From Alloyangia pacifica (lineage in GTDB: Bacteria > Pseudomonadota > Alphaproteobacteria > Rhodobacterales > Rhodobacteraceae), in the NCBI RefSeq assembly GCF_900116195.1, contig NZ_FOZW01000011.1:1-64000 (forward strand): 64,000 bases of DNA. The letters run 5' to 3'. A program made the position numbers and the translations under genes. Positions within the stretch are counted from its first letter, which is position 1. Each line of letters starts with the position of its first letter. Below the pieces are notes generated by a model. It made no database searches. It was given only the letters and a program-made list of their open reading frames with translations, and was not told the origin of the DNA. Below, in pieces: positions 1 through 9,594 of the stretch.

Positions 1-562
<562 letters not shown>

Positions 563-564
563 GC

Positions 565-1389
565 ATGGAGGTGGTGGCGCAAAATCGCAGCTTCGATGGT
601 CGGCAGACCGTCTACCGGCACGGCTCGGAGGCCTGCGGCTGCGACATGACCTTCGCGGTCTACCTGCCGCCGCAGGCGGAATCCGGGCCAGTCCCGGTGC
701 TCTGGTATCTCTCGGGGCTGACCTGCACCCATGAGAACGCGATGACCAAGGGCGGCTTCCAGGAGCATGCCGCGATGCACGGGCTGGCGCTGGTGTTCCC
801 CGACACCAGCCCGCGCGGGCCCGAAGTAGCCGACGACGAGGCCTATGATCTCGGCCAGGGCGCCGGGTTCTACGTGAATGCCAAGCGCGATCCGTGGAAG
901 CCGCATTACCGGATGTACGACTACATCACCGAGGAGCTGCGCGGGCTGGTTGCCGGGCTCGACGGCATCGGCGAGCGCCATGGCATCACCGGCCATTCGA
1001 TGGGCGGTCACGGCGCGCTGACGCTGGCGATGCGCAACCCGCATCTCTACGACAGCCTCTCGGCCTTCGCGCCGATCGCGCATCCGACCCGCTCGGACTG
1101 GGGGCGCAAGCAGCTCTCGGCCTATCTCGGCGACGATGAGGGCTGCTGGGCGCTGCACGACTCGACGCTGCTGATGGAGGAGCGCGGCTGGAAGGAGGAC
1201 ATCCTCGTCGACCAGGGCGCGAGCGACCAGTTCCTCGAGCTGCTGCAGCCAGAGGCGCTTGCCGAGGCGATGACGAGACGGCGCCAGTCAGGAGTGCTTC
1301 GGATGCAGCATGGCTATGACCATTCGTATTTCTTCGTGAATTCTTTTGCCGGCGACCATGTCGCCTGGCATGCAGCCCGGCTTGCCTGA
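565..1389 (+). CDS. fghA: S-formylglutathione hydrolase
   Basis: 274-residue alpha/beta hydrolase that converts S-formylglutathione to formate and glutathione. The nucleophile elbow [10 protein letters not shown] places the catalytic serine at about residue 145; [11 protein letters not shown] near residue 50 and the late HGYDHSYFF region, with the catalytic histidine, are typical of the esterase D/FghA family. The frame is open further upstream, but ATG 565 is chosen because it sits just after the stop of the dehydrogenase gene and gives the usual family length. The two genes are almost certainly cotranscribed and catalyse consecutive steps. Confidence 0.95.
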   Translation: MEVVAQNRSFDGRQTVYRHGSEACGCDMTFAVYLPPQAESGPVPVLWYLSGLTCTHENAMTKGGFQEHAAMHGLALVFPDTSPRGPEVADDEAYDLGQGAGFYVNAKRDPWKPHYRMYDYITEELRGLVAGLDGIGERHGITGHSMGGHGALTLAMRNPHLYDSLSAFAPIAHPTRSDWGRKQLSAYLGDDEGCWALHDSTLLMEERGWKEDILVDQGASDQFLELLQPEALAEAMTRRRQSGVLRMQHGYDHSYFFVNSFAGDHVAWHAARLA

Positions 1390-1417
1390 GCGCGGGTCCA
1401 GCAAGAGGAGACAAGGC

Positions 1418-1810
1418 ATGTATCAAGGAACGCTCGCAGCCGGAATGATCCTGGCACTCACGGCGGGGATGGCCCTCGCCGAGGGGGATGCGGCGAAGGG
1501 CGAGAAGGTGTTTCGCAAGTGCAAGGCCTGCCACATGGTTGGCGACGGGGCGGAGAACCGCGTCGGCCCGGTGCTGACCGGCGTTGTCGGGCGTGAGATC
1601 GCCGCGGTCGAGGGCTTCGACTATTCCGATGCGCTGAAAGAGCTTGCCGCGGCCGACGGGACATGGACGCCCGAGGAGCTGGCGGCCTTTCTCGAGAAAC
1701 CCAAGGATTTCGCAAAGGGGACCAAGATGTCCTTTGCCGGCCTGCGCAAGGAGGACGAGCGCGCCGACGTGATCGCCTATCTCGCGACCTTCGGGGGAGA
1801 GGGCTCATAA
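1418..1810 (+). CDS. Small class I cytochrome c (c550/c2-like), periplasmic
   Basis: 130 residues with a cleavable signal peptide (hydrophobic segment, residues 5-19, ending at an Ala-Leu-Ala site). The haem attachment motif is CKACH (C35, C38, H39). A late Met in a TKMSFAG segment is the probable sixth ligand, as in mitochondrial-type cytochromes c. ATG 1418 is chosen because an AGAGGAG ribosome site lies about 8 bases upstream; the longer open frame has no such site. It lies between the formaldehyde genes and xoxF, so it may carry electrons from the methanol dehydrogenase cytochrome to an oxidase. That role is inferred from position. Confidence 0.85.
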   Translation: MYQGTLAAGMILALTAGMALAEGDAAKGEKVFRKCKACHMVGDGAENRVGPVLTGVVGREIAAVEGFDYSDALKELAAADGTWTPEELAAFLEKPKDFAKGTKMSFAGLRKEDERADVIAYLATFGGEGS

Positions 1811-1952
1811 CACGGATTCAGATTTCCGGATGCGGCGGGAGGAGAAGGAGCGTCGCACCCGGATGACCCGACACGGTCTTCAGTTGATGCCGAGAGGCGG
1901 CCGGGACGGGACCACGCGGCGGGAACGCCGTTCTATCCAAGGGAGAAGGAAG

Positions 1953-3755
1953 ATGAAGAGACGGCTGCTTCTATCGTCGGGTGCGCTGCTTTGCGCCGCA
2001 TCCATGGCGATGGCAAACGACGACCTGATGTCCCAGATGGACAACCCGAGCCAATGGGCCATCCAGACCGGCGACTATGCCAACCAGCGCTATTCCGAGC
2101 TGGACAAGATCAACAAGGAGAACGTCGGTGACCTGCAGGTTGCCTGGACCTTCTCGACCGGCGTGCTGCGCGGCCACGAGGGCTCGCCGCTGGTGGTCGG
2201 GGACACGATGTTCGTGCACACACCGTTCCCGAACATCGTCTATGCGCTCGACCTCAAAGAAGACGGCAAGATCAAATGGCGCTACGAGCCCAAGCAGGAT
2301 CCCGACGTGATCCCGGTGATGTGCTGCGACACGGTGAACCGCGGCGTGGCCTATGCCGACGGCAAGATCTTCCTGCACCAGGCCGACACCAAGGTCGTGG
2401 CGCTCGACGCCGAGACCGGCGAGGTGAAGTGGGAGGTGATGAACGGCGACGCCTCGAAGGGCGAGACCAACACCGCCACGGTGCTGCCGGTCAAAGACAA
2501 GGTGATCGTCGGCATCTCGGGCGGCGAGTTCGGCGTGCGCGGCCATGTCACCGCCTACAACATGGAGACCGGCGAGCAGGAGTGGCGCGCCTATTCCATG
2601 GGGCCGGACAGCGACATCCTGATGGATCCGGAAACCACCACCCACCTGGGCGAGCCGGTGGGCGCGGACTCGGGCACCAACACCTGGGAAGGCGATCAGT
2701 GGATGATCGGCGGCGGCACCACCTGGGGCTGGTATTCCTATGACCCCGAGGCCGACCTGATCTATTACGGCACCGGCAACCCCTCGACCTGGAACCCGGC
2801 GCAGCGCCCGGGCGACAACCGCTGGTCGATGACCGTGATGGCGCGTGACCCCGACGATGGCATGGCCAAATGGGTCTATCAGATGACCCCGCATGACGAG
2901 TGGGATTATGACGGCGTCAACGAGATGATCCTCACGGATCAGGAGATGGACGGCGAGGCGCGCAAGCTGCTCACCCACTTCGACCGCAACGGTCTGGCCT
3001 ACACCATGGACCGGATCAGCGGCGAGCTTCTGGTGGCCGAGAAATACGACCCGGCGGTGAACTGGACCACCGGCGTCGACATGGATCCGGCCTCGGAGAC
3101 CTATGGCCGACCGGCAGTGGTCGCCGAGTATTCGACCGAGCAGAACGGCGAGGACGTGAACTCGACCGGCATCTGCCCGGCGGCGCTCGGTTCCAAGGAC
3201 CAGCAGCCGGCGTCCTTCTCGCCCAAGACCGGTCTGTTCTACGTGCCGACCAACCACGTCTGCATGGACTACGAGCCGTTCCGGGTGAGCTATACCGCGG
3301 GTCAGCCCTATGTCGGTGCGACGCTCGCCATGTACCCGGCGCCCGACAGCCACGGCGGCATGGGCAACTTCATCGCCTGGGACAATGTCGCGGGCGAGAT
3401 CAAGTGGTCGATCCCTGAGCAGTTCTCGGTCTGGTCGGGCGCTCTGGCCACCGCGGGGGACATTGTCTTCTACGGCACGCTGGAAGGCTACCTGAAGGCG
3501 GTGGACTCCGAGACGGGCGACGAACTCTATCGCTTCAAGACCCCCTCGGGGATCATCGGCAACGTGATGACCTACGAGCATGACGGCAAGCAGTATGTCG
3601 GCATCCTTTCGGGCGTCGGTGGCTGGGCCGGCATCGGTCTCGCAGCCGGTCTGACCAACCCGAACGACGGTCTCGGTGCGGTGGGCGGCTACTCGGCCCT
3701 GTCCGACTATACCGCGCTCGGCGGTCAGCTGACGGTCTTTGCACTCCCGGACTGA
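1953..3755 (+). CDS. xoxF: Lanthanide-dependent methanol dehydrogenase XoxF (PQQ, periplasmic)
   Basis: 600 residues, the usual length for the XoxF/MxaF large subunit, with a signal peptide ending near residue 22. It oxidises methanol to formaldehyde or formate in the periplasm using PQQ. The vicinal disulphide pair that stacks on PQQ is C124-C125. The active-site motif [10 protein letters not shown] has the catalytic Asp at 318 and an extra Asp at 320, the residue that separates lanthanide-type XoxF from calcium-type MxaF. Tryptophan-docking propeller repeats run through the protein. The start is ATG 1953 after GGGAGAAGGAAG. No mxaI small-subunit gene is present. A strong hairpin follows the gene. 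Confidence 0.95.
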   Translation: MKRRLLLSSGALLCAASMAMANDDLMSQMDNPSQWAIQTGDYANQRYSELDKINKENVGDLQVAWTFSTGVLRGHEGSPLVVGDTMFVHTPFPNIVYALDLKEDGKIKWRYEPKQDPDVIPVMCCDTVNRGVAYADGKIFLHQADTKVVALDAETGEVKWEVMNGDASKGETNTATVLPVKDKVIVGISGGEFGVRGHVTAYNMETGEQEWRAYSMGPDSDILMDPETTTHLGEPVGADSGTNTWEGDQWMIGGGTTWGWYSYDPEADLIYYGTGNPSTWNPAQRPGDNRWSMTVMARDPDDGMAKWVYQMTPHDEWDYDGVNEMILTDQEMDGEARKLLTHFDRNGLAYTMDRISGELLVAEKYDPAVNWTTGVDMDPASETYGRPAVVAEYSTEQNGEDVNSTGICPAALGSKDQQPASFSPKTGLFYVPTNHVCMDYEPFRVSYTAGQPYVGATLAMYPAPDSHGGMGNFIAWDNVAGEIKWSIPEQFSVWSGALATAGDIVFYGTLEGYLKAVDSETGDELYRFKTPSGIIGNVMTYEHDGKQYVGILSGVGGWAGIGLAAGLTNPNDGLGAVGGYSALSDYTALGGQLTVFALPD

Positions 3756-3772
3756 TCCGCAGCGACCGACAG

Positions 3773-3800
3773 GCCGGCGGGAGACTGTTCCCGCCGGCCC
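3773..3800 (+). terminator. Perfect hairpin between xoxF and the cytochrome gene
   Basis: An 11-bp perfect inverted repeat (GGCCGGCGGGA, loop GACTGT, TCCCGCCGGCC) starts 17 bases after the xoxF stop. There is no U-run, so it is more likely a partial terminator or a 3' stabiliser that keeps xoxF mRNA more abundant than the downstream genes than a full stop. Confidence 0.7.
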
Positions 3801-3855
3801 CTTGCACAAGACATTTCGACGTGAACCTCGATCCCATGCCCAGGACCCTTTTGCC

Positions 3856-4389
3856 ATGACCCGAAAGCTCACCCTCCTGACCGCCGCCGGCATCCTCGCG
3901 AGCCTCCCGATGGCGGGCGCGCTGAGCGCCGCCGATGTCTCGATGGACGATCCGAACATCGCGGTGGCCTACGAGGAAGGCGGTCGCTATTACACCGACG
4001 ACGGCATCCCCACCTTCAACATCAACGACGAGGGCGCGGTTGACTGGCCGACATTCTCGGGGTTCCGCCGCTACCATGCCGAGTGCCACGTTTGCCACGG
4101 GCCCGACGGCGAGGGATCGACCTATGCCCCGGCCCTCAAGAATTCCGCCATCGAAATGGACTATTACGACTTCGTCGACACGGTGGTGAACGGGCGCAAG
4201 AAGGTCGGCGCGGCCGAGAACTCGGTGATGCCCGCCTTCGGCACCAACCCCAACGTGATGTGCTACCTCGATGACATTTACACCTATCTCAAGGCCCATG
4301 GCTCCGGCGCGATCGAGCGCGGTCGCCCGGCCAAGAAAGAGGCCAAGAGTGAAACCTTCACCGAGATGGAAAATGCCTGCATGGGCTGA
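3856..4389 (+). CDS. xoxG: XoxG-type cytochrome c, electron acceptor of XoxF
   Basis: 177 residues with a signal peptide (hydrophobic to about residue 25). One haem motif, CHVCH (C77, C80, H81), is followed by a GPDGEGS loop. Downstream of xoxF and upstream of xoxJ is the standard position of the dedicated class I-like cytochrome that takes electrons from the PQQ enzyme. ATG 3856 gives a clear signal peptide; the longer open frame begins inside the hairpin region and is unlikely. The C terminus overlaps the next gene by 17 bases, so the two are translationally coupled. Confidence 0.85.
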   Translation: MTRKLTLLTAAGILASLPMAGALSAADVSMDDPNIAVAYEEGGRYYTDDGIPTFNINDEGAVDWPTFSGFRRYHAECHVCHGPDGEGSTYAPALKNSAIEMDYYDFVDTVVNGRKKVGAAENSVMPAFGTNPNVMCYLDDIYTYLKAHGSGAIERGRPAKKEAKSETFTEMENACMG

Positions 4390-5215
4390 GGCCGTTCGCG
4401 GCGCGGCGCTGGCCCTGTTGCTGGCCGGCACCGCGGGTGCGGTTCAGGCGCAGACCTCGGATCTCGTCTCGAAGACGCAATTCCGGGTCTGTGCGGATCC
4501 CGCTGCGGATCCCATGTCGATGCAGGACGGCTCGGGCTACGAGAACAAGCTGGCCGAACTCTTTGCCGCGAAGCTCGAACGCCCGGTCAGCTACACCTGG
4601 TTTCCCATGGCGACCGGGTTCATCCGCCAGACGCTGAAGGCCGGGAAATGCGACGTGGTGATGGGCTATGCGCAGGGCCACGAGCTGGTGCTGAACACCA
4701 ACCACTACATGACCTCGGCCTACGCACTGGTGGTGCCCTCGGATGGCCCGCTCGCGGGAGTGAACGAGCTGTCGGACCCGGCGCTGCAGGGGCTGACACT
4801 GGGGGTGATCGCCGGCTCGCCGCCGGCCACCCACATGGCGCGGCACGGGCTGATCGGCAAGGCGCGGGCCTATGCACTGGTGGTTGATCGCCGGGTCGAG
4901 AGCCCGGCCAGCGACATGCTGGACGACCTCGCGGCGGGCGAGATCGACGCGGCGGTGCTCTGGGGACCGATTGCCGGGCCGCTGGTGGAGCGCGACCACC
5001 CCGGGCTGAAGGTGGTACCGCTGATCCGCGAGGCCGGTGCGCCGAAGCTCTTCTACCGCATCACCATGGGTGTGCGCCGGGGCGAGAAGGTCTGGCAGCG
5101 CCAGCTCAACTCGCTGATCCGCCGCAACAAGCCCGAGATCGACGCGCTGCTGGCGGAAGCCGGGGTGCCTTTGCTTGACGATATGGGGGAGCGTCCGCTC
5201 GACGTCGGGCAATGA
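4373..5215 (+). CDS. xoxJ: XoxJ, quinoprotein-associated periplasmic substrate-binding-like protein
   Basis: 280 residues with an N-terminal signal peptide (residues 7-23, ending Ala-Gln-Ala). The rest is a type 2 periplasmic binding fold: the segment VCADPAADPMS, then GYENKLAELFA, is typical of the amino-acid-binding-like family found next to PQQ alcohol dehydrogenases. XoxJ is thought to help activate or fold XoxF; a solute for it is not established. ATG 4373 is chosen because it gives the signal peptide; it overlaps xoxG by 17 bases. No membrane partner for an ABC import role is adjacent. Confidence 0.85.
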   Translation: MPAWAEAVRGAALALLLAGTAGAVQAQTSDLVSKTQFRVCADPAADPMSMQDGSGYENKLAELFAAKLERPVSYTWFPMATGFIRQTLKAGKCDVVMGYAQGHELVLNTNHYMTSAYALVVPSDGPLAGVNELSDPALQGLTLGVIAGSPPATHMARHGLIGKARAYALVVDRRVESPASDMLDDLAAGEIDAAVLWGPIAGPLVERDHPGLKVVPLIREAGAPKLFYRITMGVRRGEKVWQRQLNSLIRRNKPEIDALLAEAGVPLLDDMGERPLDVGQ

Positions 5216-5739
5216 GGTGGTTGCTGCTGGCGCTGTGTCTGATCCCCGCGCTGGCGCAGGGGCAGGTGCCCGAGCCAGAGGCCTACCGCATGGAGGTCTA
5301 TCGCGCGCCGGTTCCCGGCACGCTGGAGGGGGGAACGGTGGTGGACGTGGCACGGGCACACGCGCTCTGGCAGGCGGGGGAGGCGGCCTTCATCGACGTG
5401 CTGCCACGCCCGCCGAAGCCCGATGATCTGCCCGAGGGAACAGTCTGGCGCGACAAACCGCGCGACAGCATCCCCGGGGCGATCTGGCTCCCCAATACCG
5501 GCTACGGCGCGCTCGCCGCGCCCGAAGAGGACTATTTCCGGTCCGGCCTCGAGGCAGTGAGCGGCGGCGATCCCACGCACCCGCTGCTGTTTTTCTGCCT
5601 TGCCGATTGCTGGATGAGCTGGAACGCGGCGAAGCGGGCGCTGAGCTACGGCTACACGAAGGTTTACTGGCTGCCCGTGGGGACAGACGGGTGGGCCGCG
5701 GCGGGGCACCCGCTCGAGCGGGTCACGCCGCGGCAGTGA
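5212..5739 (+). CDS. Rhodanese-like protein of the PQQ-catabolism-associated Cys/Trp-motif family
   Basis: 175 residues, starting within the xoxJ stop (ATGA overlap). The N terminus is a signal peptide (MRWLLLALCL to about residue 16). A rhodanese-type fold is suggested by the VDVARAHALW start, the DSIPGAIWLP segment and the FFCLADCWMSWNAAKRAL loop, which is the signature of the family usually named for its Cys-x-Cys-Trp motif in PQQ-dependent alcohol oxidation clusters. Here the spacing reads C-LAD-CW. The function is not known; a sulphur-transfer or redox role in maturing the quinoprotein or its cytochrome is a guess. A strong hairpin follows, so this is probably the last gene of the unit. 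Confidence 0.8.
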   Translation: MRWLLLALCLIPALAQGQVPEPEAYRMEVYRAPVPGTLEGGTVVDVARAHALWQAGEAAFIDVLPRPPKPDDLPEGTVWRDKPRDSIPGAIWLPNTGYGALAAPEEDYFRSGLEAVSGGDPTHPLLFFCLADCWMSWNAAKRALSYGYTKVYWLPVGTDGWAAAGHPLERVTPRQ

Positions 5740-5742
5740 TCA

Positions 5743-5770
5743 GGGGACCGCGGTCCCGGCCGCGGTCCCC
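5743..5770 (+). terminator. Perfect inverted repeat after the xox unit
   Basis: An 11-bp perfect stem (GGGGACCGCGG, loop TCCCGG, CCGCGGTCCCC) begins four bases after the stop of the rhodanese-like gene. It lacks a T-run but is well placed to end the flhA-to-rhodanese transcript. Confidence 0.7.
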
Positions 5771-6242
5771 GCAAGATCCCCCATGCGCGAGATCCGTTTG
5801 CGGGGCACCGAGCTGGTTCAGGGACTGCGTCCCGACCGTGACCATCGCCCGACCGGGGCGCGAGGCTCGGTACTCGGTGATCGTGCTTTCAACGCGCAGA
5901 ACGTCGTCCGCCCGCGTCGGCTTCTGGGAGGGGGGCGAAGAGCTTCAGGGGGATCGCCGCTTTGTGCCAGCCGCTCGCCGCCGGGCCGCCGGGCCGCCGG
6001 GCTGCCGGGCTGCCGGGCTGCCGGGCTGCCGGGCTGCCGAATAGATTGGTCTGCCCTGCCGTCTTGTCGAGATGAAAGGGCTGCGGGTCCTCGCCGACTG
6101 CAGAAGCTTGGGTCCGTGCAGCCTTGAGTCGAGGAGCCACTGTAGAGGCGGTTTCAGACGGCGATCTCTTCGAGGCAGCGCACGCGGGACTGGTTGTGCC
6201 CGACATCGGCAGGGCGCCCTGTGTCGCCGACTTGAGACGCAA
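5771..6242. other. Intergenic region without a convincing gene
   Basis: About 470 bases between two converging units. The open frames here are short, arginine/glycine-rich and look like no family. The only distinctive content is a tandem octamer repeat at 5981-6036. Confidence 0.5.
5981..6036. repeat. Tandem octamer array, seven units
   Basis: Two copies of CCGGGCCG are followed by five copies of CCGGGCTG, all in register, and the array breaks off at CCGA. The unit length is not a multiple of three and no real coding frame crosses it. It lies between converging genes and could vary in copy number by slippage. Confidence 0.9.
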
Positions 6243-6258
6243 GGCCCCGTCCGGGGCC
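6243..6258 (-). terminator. Hairpin downstream of the minus-strand beta-propeller gene
   Basis: GGCCCC-GTCC-GGGGCC gives a 6-bp perfect stem just past the stop of the minus-strand gene ending at 6269. It is short but GC-only and well placed. Confidence 0.5.
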
Positions 6259-6268
6259 CGGCCCGGCT

Positions 6269-7231
6269 CTAGCGCGGATCCTGCAGGATGAAGGCCCCGA
6301 AGGCGCGCGGCCCGTCGGCTGTGGCGATGTCCGCAACCACCTCCAGCGAGCGCGCGTCGATCAGGCTGAGCGTGTTGTCGAACCAGTTGGCCACCGCGAT
6401 CCGCCCGTCAGACGTGGCGGCGATGCCCTCGGGATACTCGCCGACCGCAAGCTCGGTCACGGTCGAGAGATCCTCCAGCGCGATCACGCTGACCGTCCCG
6501 GCGTACTGGTTGGTGACAAAGGCGCGCCCGGCGGCGAAGGCCAGGCCATAGGGGCGGTCGCCCACGGGCAGCGTGGCCAGCACCTCGCCCGATCCGGGGT
6601 CGATCACCGTCACGTCGTTGCTGCCGACATTGCCCACGAAAAGCCTCCCGTCGGGGGCAAAGCCGAGCCCGAAAGGCCGCGTGCCAACGGGGATGGTGCG
6701 GGCGAGCGTCAGCGTTTCGGCGTCGTAGAGGCTGATCCGGTCCGCGTCGCGCTCGGCTGCGGCGAGCAGCCTGCCATCGAGCGAGAGGGCCATCCCGGCG
6801 GGGGCGGCCCCGGTCGGCAGTTCGGCAATGCCTTCGAGTGTCTCGGCGTCCAGCACCCAGAGCCGGGCGTTGTACCAATCCGAGACGAAGAGGTGCGACC
6901 GGGCCACGTCCAGGGCAACCCCGATCGGACCACCCTCCAGCATCGTCTCGGCGTACACCGAGCCATCGGCGCCGTGCCTGCGCACCGTCTTGGCATCCGG
7001 CGCGACGGTGTAGACCGTCCCGTCCGGCGCCACGGCGACGCCCGCCGGCTTGCCCGGAACCGACCAGCGGGCGGTTTCCTCGCCGGTCTCCAGATCGAGC
7101 ACCGAAAGCGCGTCGCCGTTCTGGCAGGTCACGAAAGCGAGGTCCGCCGCCGCGGGACCCGCGACGACGGCCAGCAACGCGACCAATGCGAGATCAGGAC
7201 CCCGGCGCACCGAACCGCTCGACCAGCGCAT
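6269..7231 (-). CDS. YncE/YVTN-type beta-propeller protein, periplasmic
   Basis: 320 residues with a hydrophobic signal region near residues 14-28. Repeated blades such as GLGFAPDGRLFVGNVGSNDVTV and related pieces, each about 40 residues long, define a seven-bladed YVTN propeller. This family is common in quinoprotein alcohol oxidation loci, where its role is unknown. It is the last gene of a minus-strand trio with the SRPBCC and DUF3280 genes. The start is uncertain: ATG 7231 overlaps the upstream gene by 38 bases, while GTG 7210 overlaps by 17 and gives a tidier signal peptide. Confidence 0.75.
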   Translation of the reverse strand: MRWSSGSVRRGPDLALVALLAVVAGPAAADLAFVTCQNGDALSVLDLETGEETARWSVPGKPAGVAVAPDGTVYTVAPDAKTVRRHGADGSVYAETMLEGGPIGVALDVARSHLFVSDWYNARLWVLDAETLEGIAELPTGAAPAGMALSLDGRLLAAAERDADRISLYDAETLTLARTIPVGTRPFGLGFAPDGRLFVGNVGSNDVTVIDPGSGEVLATLPVGDRPYGLAFAAGRAFVTNQYAGTVSVIALEDLSTVTELAVGEYPEGIAATSDGRIAVANWFDNTLSLIDARSLEVVADIATADGPRAFGAFILQDPR

Positions 7232-7745
7232 TCAGCCCGGCCTCGTAGACCCCGGAGACGGCGGCAATCGCGGCCTCGTCGTTCAGCTCGGCGGGCGGGT
7301 CATTGTTGGGATACCCCCGGTAGAAGGCCCCGCGCCATTCGACCGTCGATCCGCCGCCCTCGCGCGGGAGCACCGTCAGGTGCGACGAATAGTTGGTCAC
7401 CGGCAGCACCTCGACCGCCACATCCGTGATCCGGTAACTGTAGGACATCTCCTCGGCGCTGTACTTGTAGAGTACCTCCGAGATCATCGGTCCCGAGGCG
7501 CCCTGATCCGACAGGTAGAGCTCGCGGGTGGCGTCGATCTCGTTGCCGCCCTCGCCGGAGTTCGCGACGATCGCCGGGTGCCAGGTCATGTCCTGGAAAT
7601 CGCCGATCGCGGCCCAGACCTCGGCGGGTTCGGCGGCAACGTCGGTGGTCAGCGTCACCTTCTGCCGGGTCGGCCCGTGCGCCATCGCCACGGCGGGCAT
7701 CAGCGCCAGCGCCGCCCCAAAGGCCAGCAGGTTGCGTCTCTTCAT
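7194..7745 (-). CDS. MxaD-like SRPBCC-fold protein, periplasmic
   Basis: 183 residues with a signal peptide ending in AMA near residue 22. The remainder has the SRPBCC (START-like) pattern: an early VAAEPAEVWAAIGDF strand-helix start, a central GPMISEVLYKY strand and a long C-terminal helix (EAAIAAVSGVYEAGLNAL). MxaD of methylotrophs belongs to this fold and affects electron transfer between methanol dehydrogenase and its cytochrome; the same job for XoxF is inferred from location. The start overlaps the stop of the upstream DUF3280 gene (ATGA). Confidence 0.8.
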   Translation of the reverse strand: MKRRNLLAFGAALALMPAVAMAHGPTRQKVTLTTDVAAEPAEVWAAIGDFQDMTWHPAIVANSGEGGNEIDATRELYLSDQGASGPMISEVLYKYSAEEMSYSYRITDVAVEVLPVTNYSSHLTVLPREGGGSTVEWRGAFYRGYPNNDPPAELNDEAAIAAVSGVYEAGLNALVERFGAPGS

Positions 7746-8233
7746 TTGCTCTCCTCCCTAAAGATTCCGGTGCGCAGGATGTAGTCCATCCCCCGACGCC
7801 AGCTTTCATCCGTGTTCGAGCGGATATCGACGACCCGTCCCTTGACCGTCTGACCGCTCTGCACATCGCGCAGCTGCAGGTTCATCGACAGGATGAGGTT
7901 CGAGACCTTCTGAACCTCTCCCACCAGCGCGTAATCGGCCCCCAGCTTGGCGGCCATGCGGGTGTCGCAGCCGTAGCACTTGGCCGGGTTGACGATGCGG
8001 TCGCGCTCCTCGGCGATGGGGCCGAGGTCCAGAAGCTCGTATCCCTCGTCGGTAAACCGGTCGCGCACCATGTCTTCGAGCATGGTGATCCGCGCCAGTT
8101 CGGCCGGGTCCTGGCCCAGCTCGGCGGTCTGCAGCGAGCTGTCGAGAAAGGTGATCCCCAGAAAGGCGACCTTCTCGCCCGCGAGCGCGGGCGTGCAGAG
8201 CAGCAGGGCAAGGGGGAGGGCGCGGATAAGCAT
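7742..8233 (-). CDS. DUF3280 family periplasmic protein
   Basis: 163 residues with a short signal peptide (hydrophobic residues 6-18, ALA site). The CYGCDTRMAAKLGADYALVGEVQKVS segment near residues 88-113, with two close cysteines, is typical of DUF3280 proteins that accompany PQQ-dependent dehydrogenase genes. The fold resembles small secreted lipoprotein-like domains; the function is not known. It is the first gene of a three-gene minus-strand unit and is divergent from the substrate-binding protein gene at 8387, so the 150-base gap holds both promoters. Confidence 0.75.
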   Translation of the reverse strand: MLIRALPLALLLCTPALAGEKVAFLGITFLDSSLQTAELGQDPAELARITMLEDMVRDRFTDEGYELLDLGPIAEERDRIVNPAKCYGCDTRMAAKLGADYALVGEVQKVSNLILSMNLQLRDVQSGQTVKGRVVDIRSNTDESWRRGMDYILRTGIFREESK

Positions 8234-8386
8234 CGCTGCCTTCTTAGAAATTAAGAGTCGCCGACAATCGTGCCGCCGTTACCCTGTGTCTCGCAACCGA
8301 ACCGAAAGTATCGGTTCACCGCTTCGCCTTGGAAGGGGCAGAGTGGGTCAGGGCCCCGGGGAAACTGCGCGGGCATGGAGGAGAAA

Positions 8387-9586
8387 GTGCCGAAGAATCT
8401 TGTCCCGCTGCTGGCCGCGGCCGCGCTTGGCATTGCGGCCTGTCTGGCAGCACCGTCGGCTCGGGCGGTGGAGGTCCGCGCCGGGGTGCTGCGGGTGGAC
8501 TACCCCACGCTGCTGCCGATCTCGCGCTACGACGCCCGGCCCGAGGACCTCGATTTCGCCGGGGCGGTGCTTGCTGACGAGGACAATGCGACCACCGGGT
8601 CGTTCCTCGGCCATACCTACAAGACCGAAAACGCGGCCGTCCCGCCCGAGGGCGCTCTGGAGGCGCTCGACACGATGCTGGCGGACGGCATCCGCTACGT
8701 GGTGGTCGACGCGCAGGCCGTGGAGCTTCTGGCGCTCGCGGATCGGGCCGCGGAGGCGGGCGCGCTGGTGCTCAACGCCTCGGCCCCCGACGTGGCGCTG
8801 CGCGGGGCCGAATGCCGGGCGAACCTGTTGCACGTTGCGCCCTCCTTCGCGATGAAGGCCGACGCGGTCGCCCAGTTTGCGATCTGGAAAAAATGGCCGC
8901 GCTGGCTGCTGGTGAGCGGATCAAACCCCGAGGACCGCGCGCTGGCCGAGGCCTACCGACGCGCCGCGAAGAAATTCGGCGCGAAGATCGTCGAGGAGCG
9001 CGAGTTCGAGGACACGGGGGGCGCGCGGCGCACCGATACCGGCCACGCGCTGGTGCAGCGCCAGCTGCCGACCTTCCTGCAACGCGCCAAGGATCACGAC
9101 GTGCTGATCGCCGCCGACGCCACCGACTATTTCGCCGCCTACCTGCCCTATCATCTCTGGACGCCGCGCCCGGTCATGGGCAGCGCCGGGCTGCGCCCGG
9201 TCACGATGCACGGTGCGCATGAGGCCTGGGGCGCGACGCAGTTCCAGACCCGGTTCGAGAAGCTCGCCCGCCGCCATGTGACCGAAGCAGATTACAACAC
9301 CTGGCTGGCCCTGCGCGTGCTCGGCGAGGCGGTGACGCGCACCGGCAGCGACGATCCTGCCGAGATCGAGTCATACATTCTTTCGGACGCTTTCGAACTG
9401 GCGGCCTTCAAGGGACAGAAGGTGACCTTCCGCGACTGGAACGGCCAGCTGCGCCAGCCGATCCTCCTATATGACGACCGCATCACCGTCAGCGTGAGCC
9501 CGCAGGAGGGGTTCCTGCACCAGGTCTCGCCGCTCGACACGCTGGGGCTCGACCGCCCCGAATCCGATTGCACGGCCTTCCAATGA
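8387..9586 (+). CDS. ABC-type substrate-binding-like protein of the PQQ alcohol dehydrogenase system
   Basis: 399 residues with a signal peptide ending ARA near residue 27. The protein has the two-lobed periplasmic binding (Leu/Ile/Val-like) shape without lipobox. It corresponds to the family annotated as substrate-binding protein of a PQQ-dependent alcohol dehydrogenase ABC system, found with the beta-propeller encoded next. GTG 8387 is preferred because GGAGGAG lies 3-9 bases upstream; the in-frame ATG 8375 has no ribosome site and would add four residues. The ligand is unknown. Confidence 0.75.
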   Translation: MPKNLVPLLAAAALGIAACLAAPSARAVEVRAGVLRVDYPTLLPISRYDARPEDLDFAGAVLADEDNATTGSFLGHTYKTENAAVPPEGALEALDTMLADGIRYVVVDAQAVELLALADRAAEAGALVLNASAPDVALRGAECRANLLHVAPSFAMKADAVAQFAIWKKWPRWLLVSGSNPEDRALAEAYRRAAKKFGAKIVEEREFEDTGGARRTDTGHALVQRQLPTFLQRAKDHDVLIAADATDYFAAYLPYHLWTPRPVMGSAGLRPVTMHGAHEAWGATQFQTRFEKLARRHVTEADYNTWLALRVLGEAVTRTGSDDPAEIESYILSDAFELAAFKGQKVTFRDWNGQLRQPILLYDDRITVSVSPQEGFLHQVSPLDTLGLDRPESDCTAFQ

Positions 9587-9594
9587 GGACACCG

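Noticed and set aside
1971-3959. A 662-residue open frame on the minus strand opposite xoxF
   Set aside because: It is the antisense of a clear XoxF gene. The translation is His/Arg/Val-rich and looks like no protein family; long antisense frames are common at this GC content.
5981-6036. The octamer array considered as a CRISPR array
   Set aside because: The units are eight bases, directly adjacent and without spacers, so it is a simple tandem repeat.
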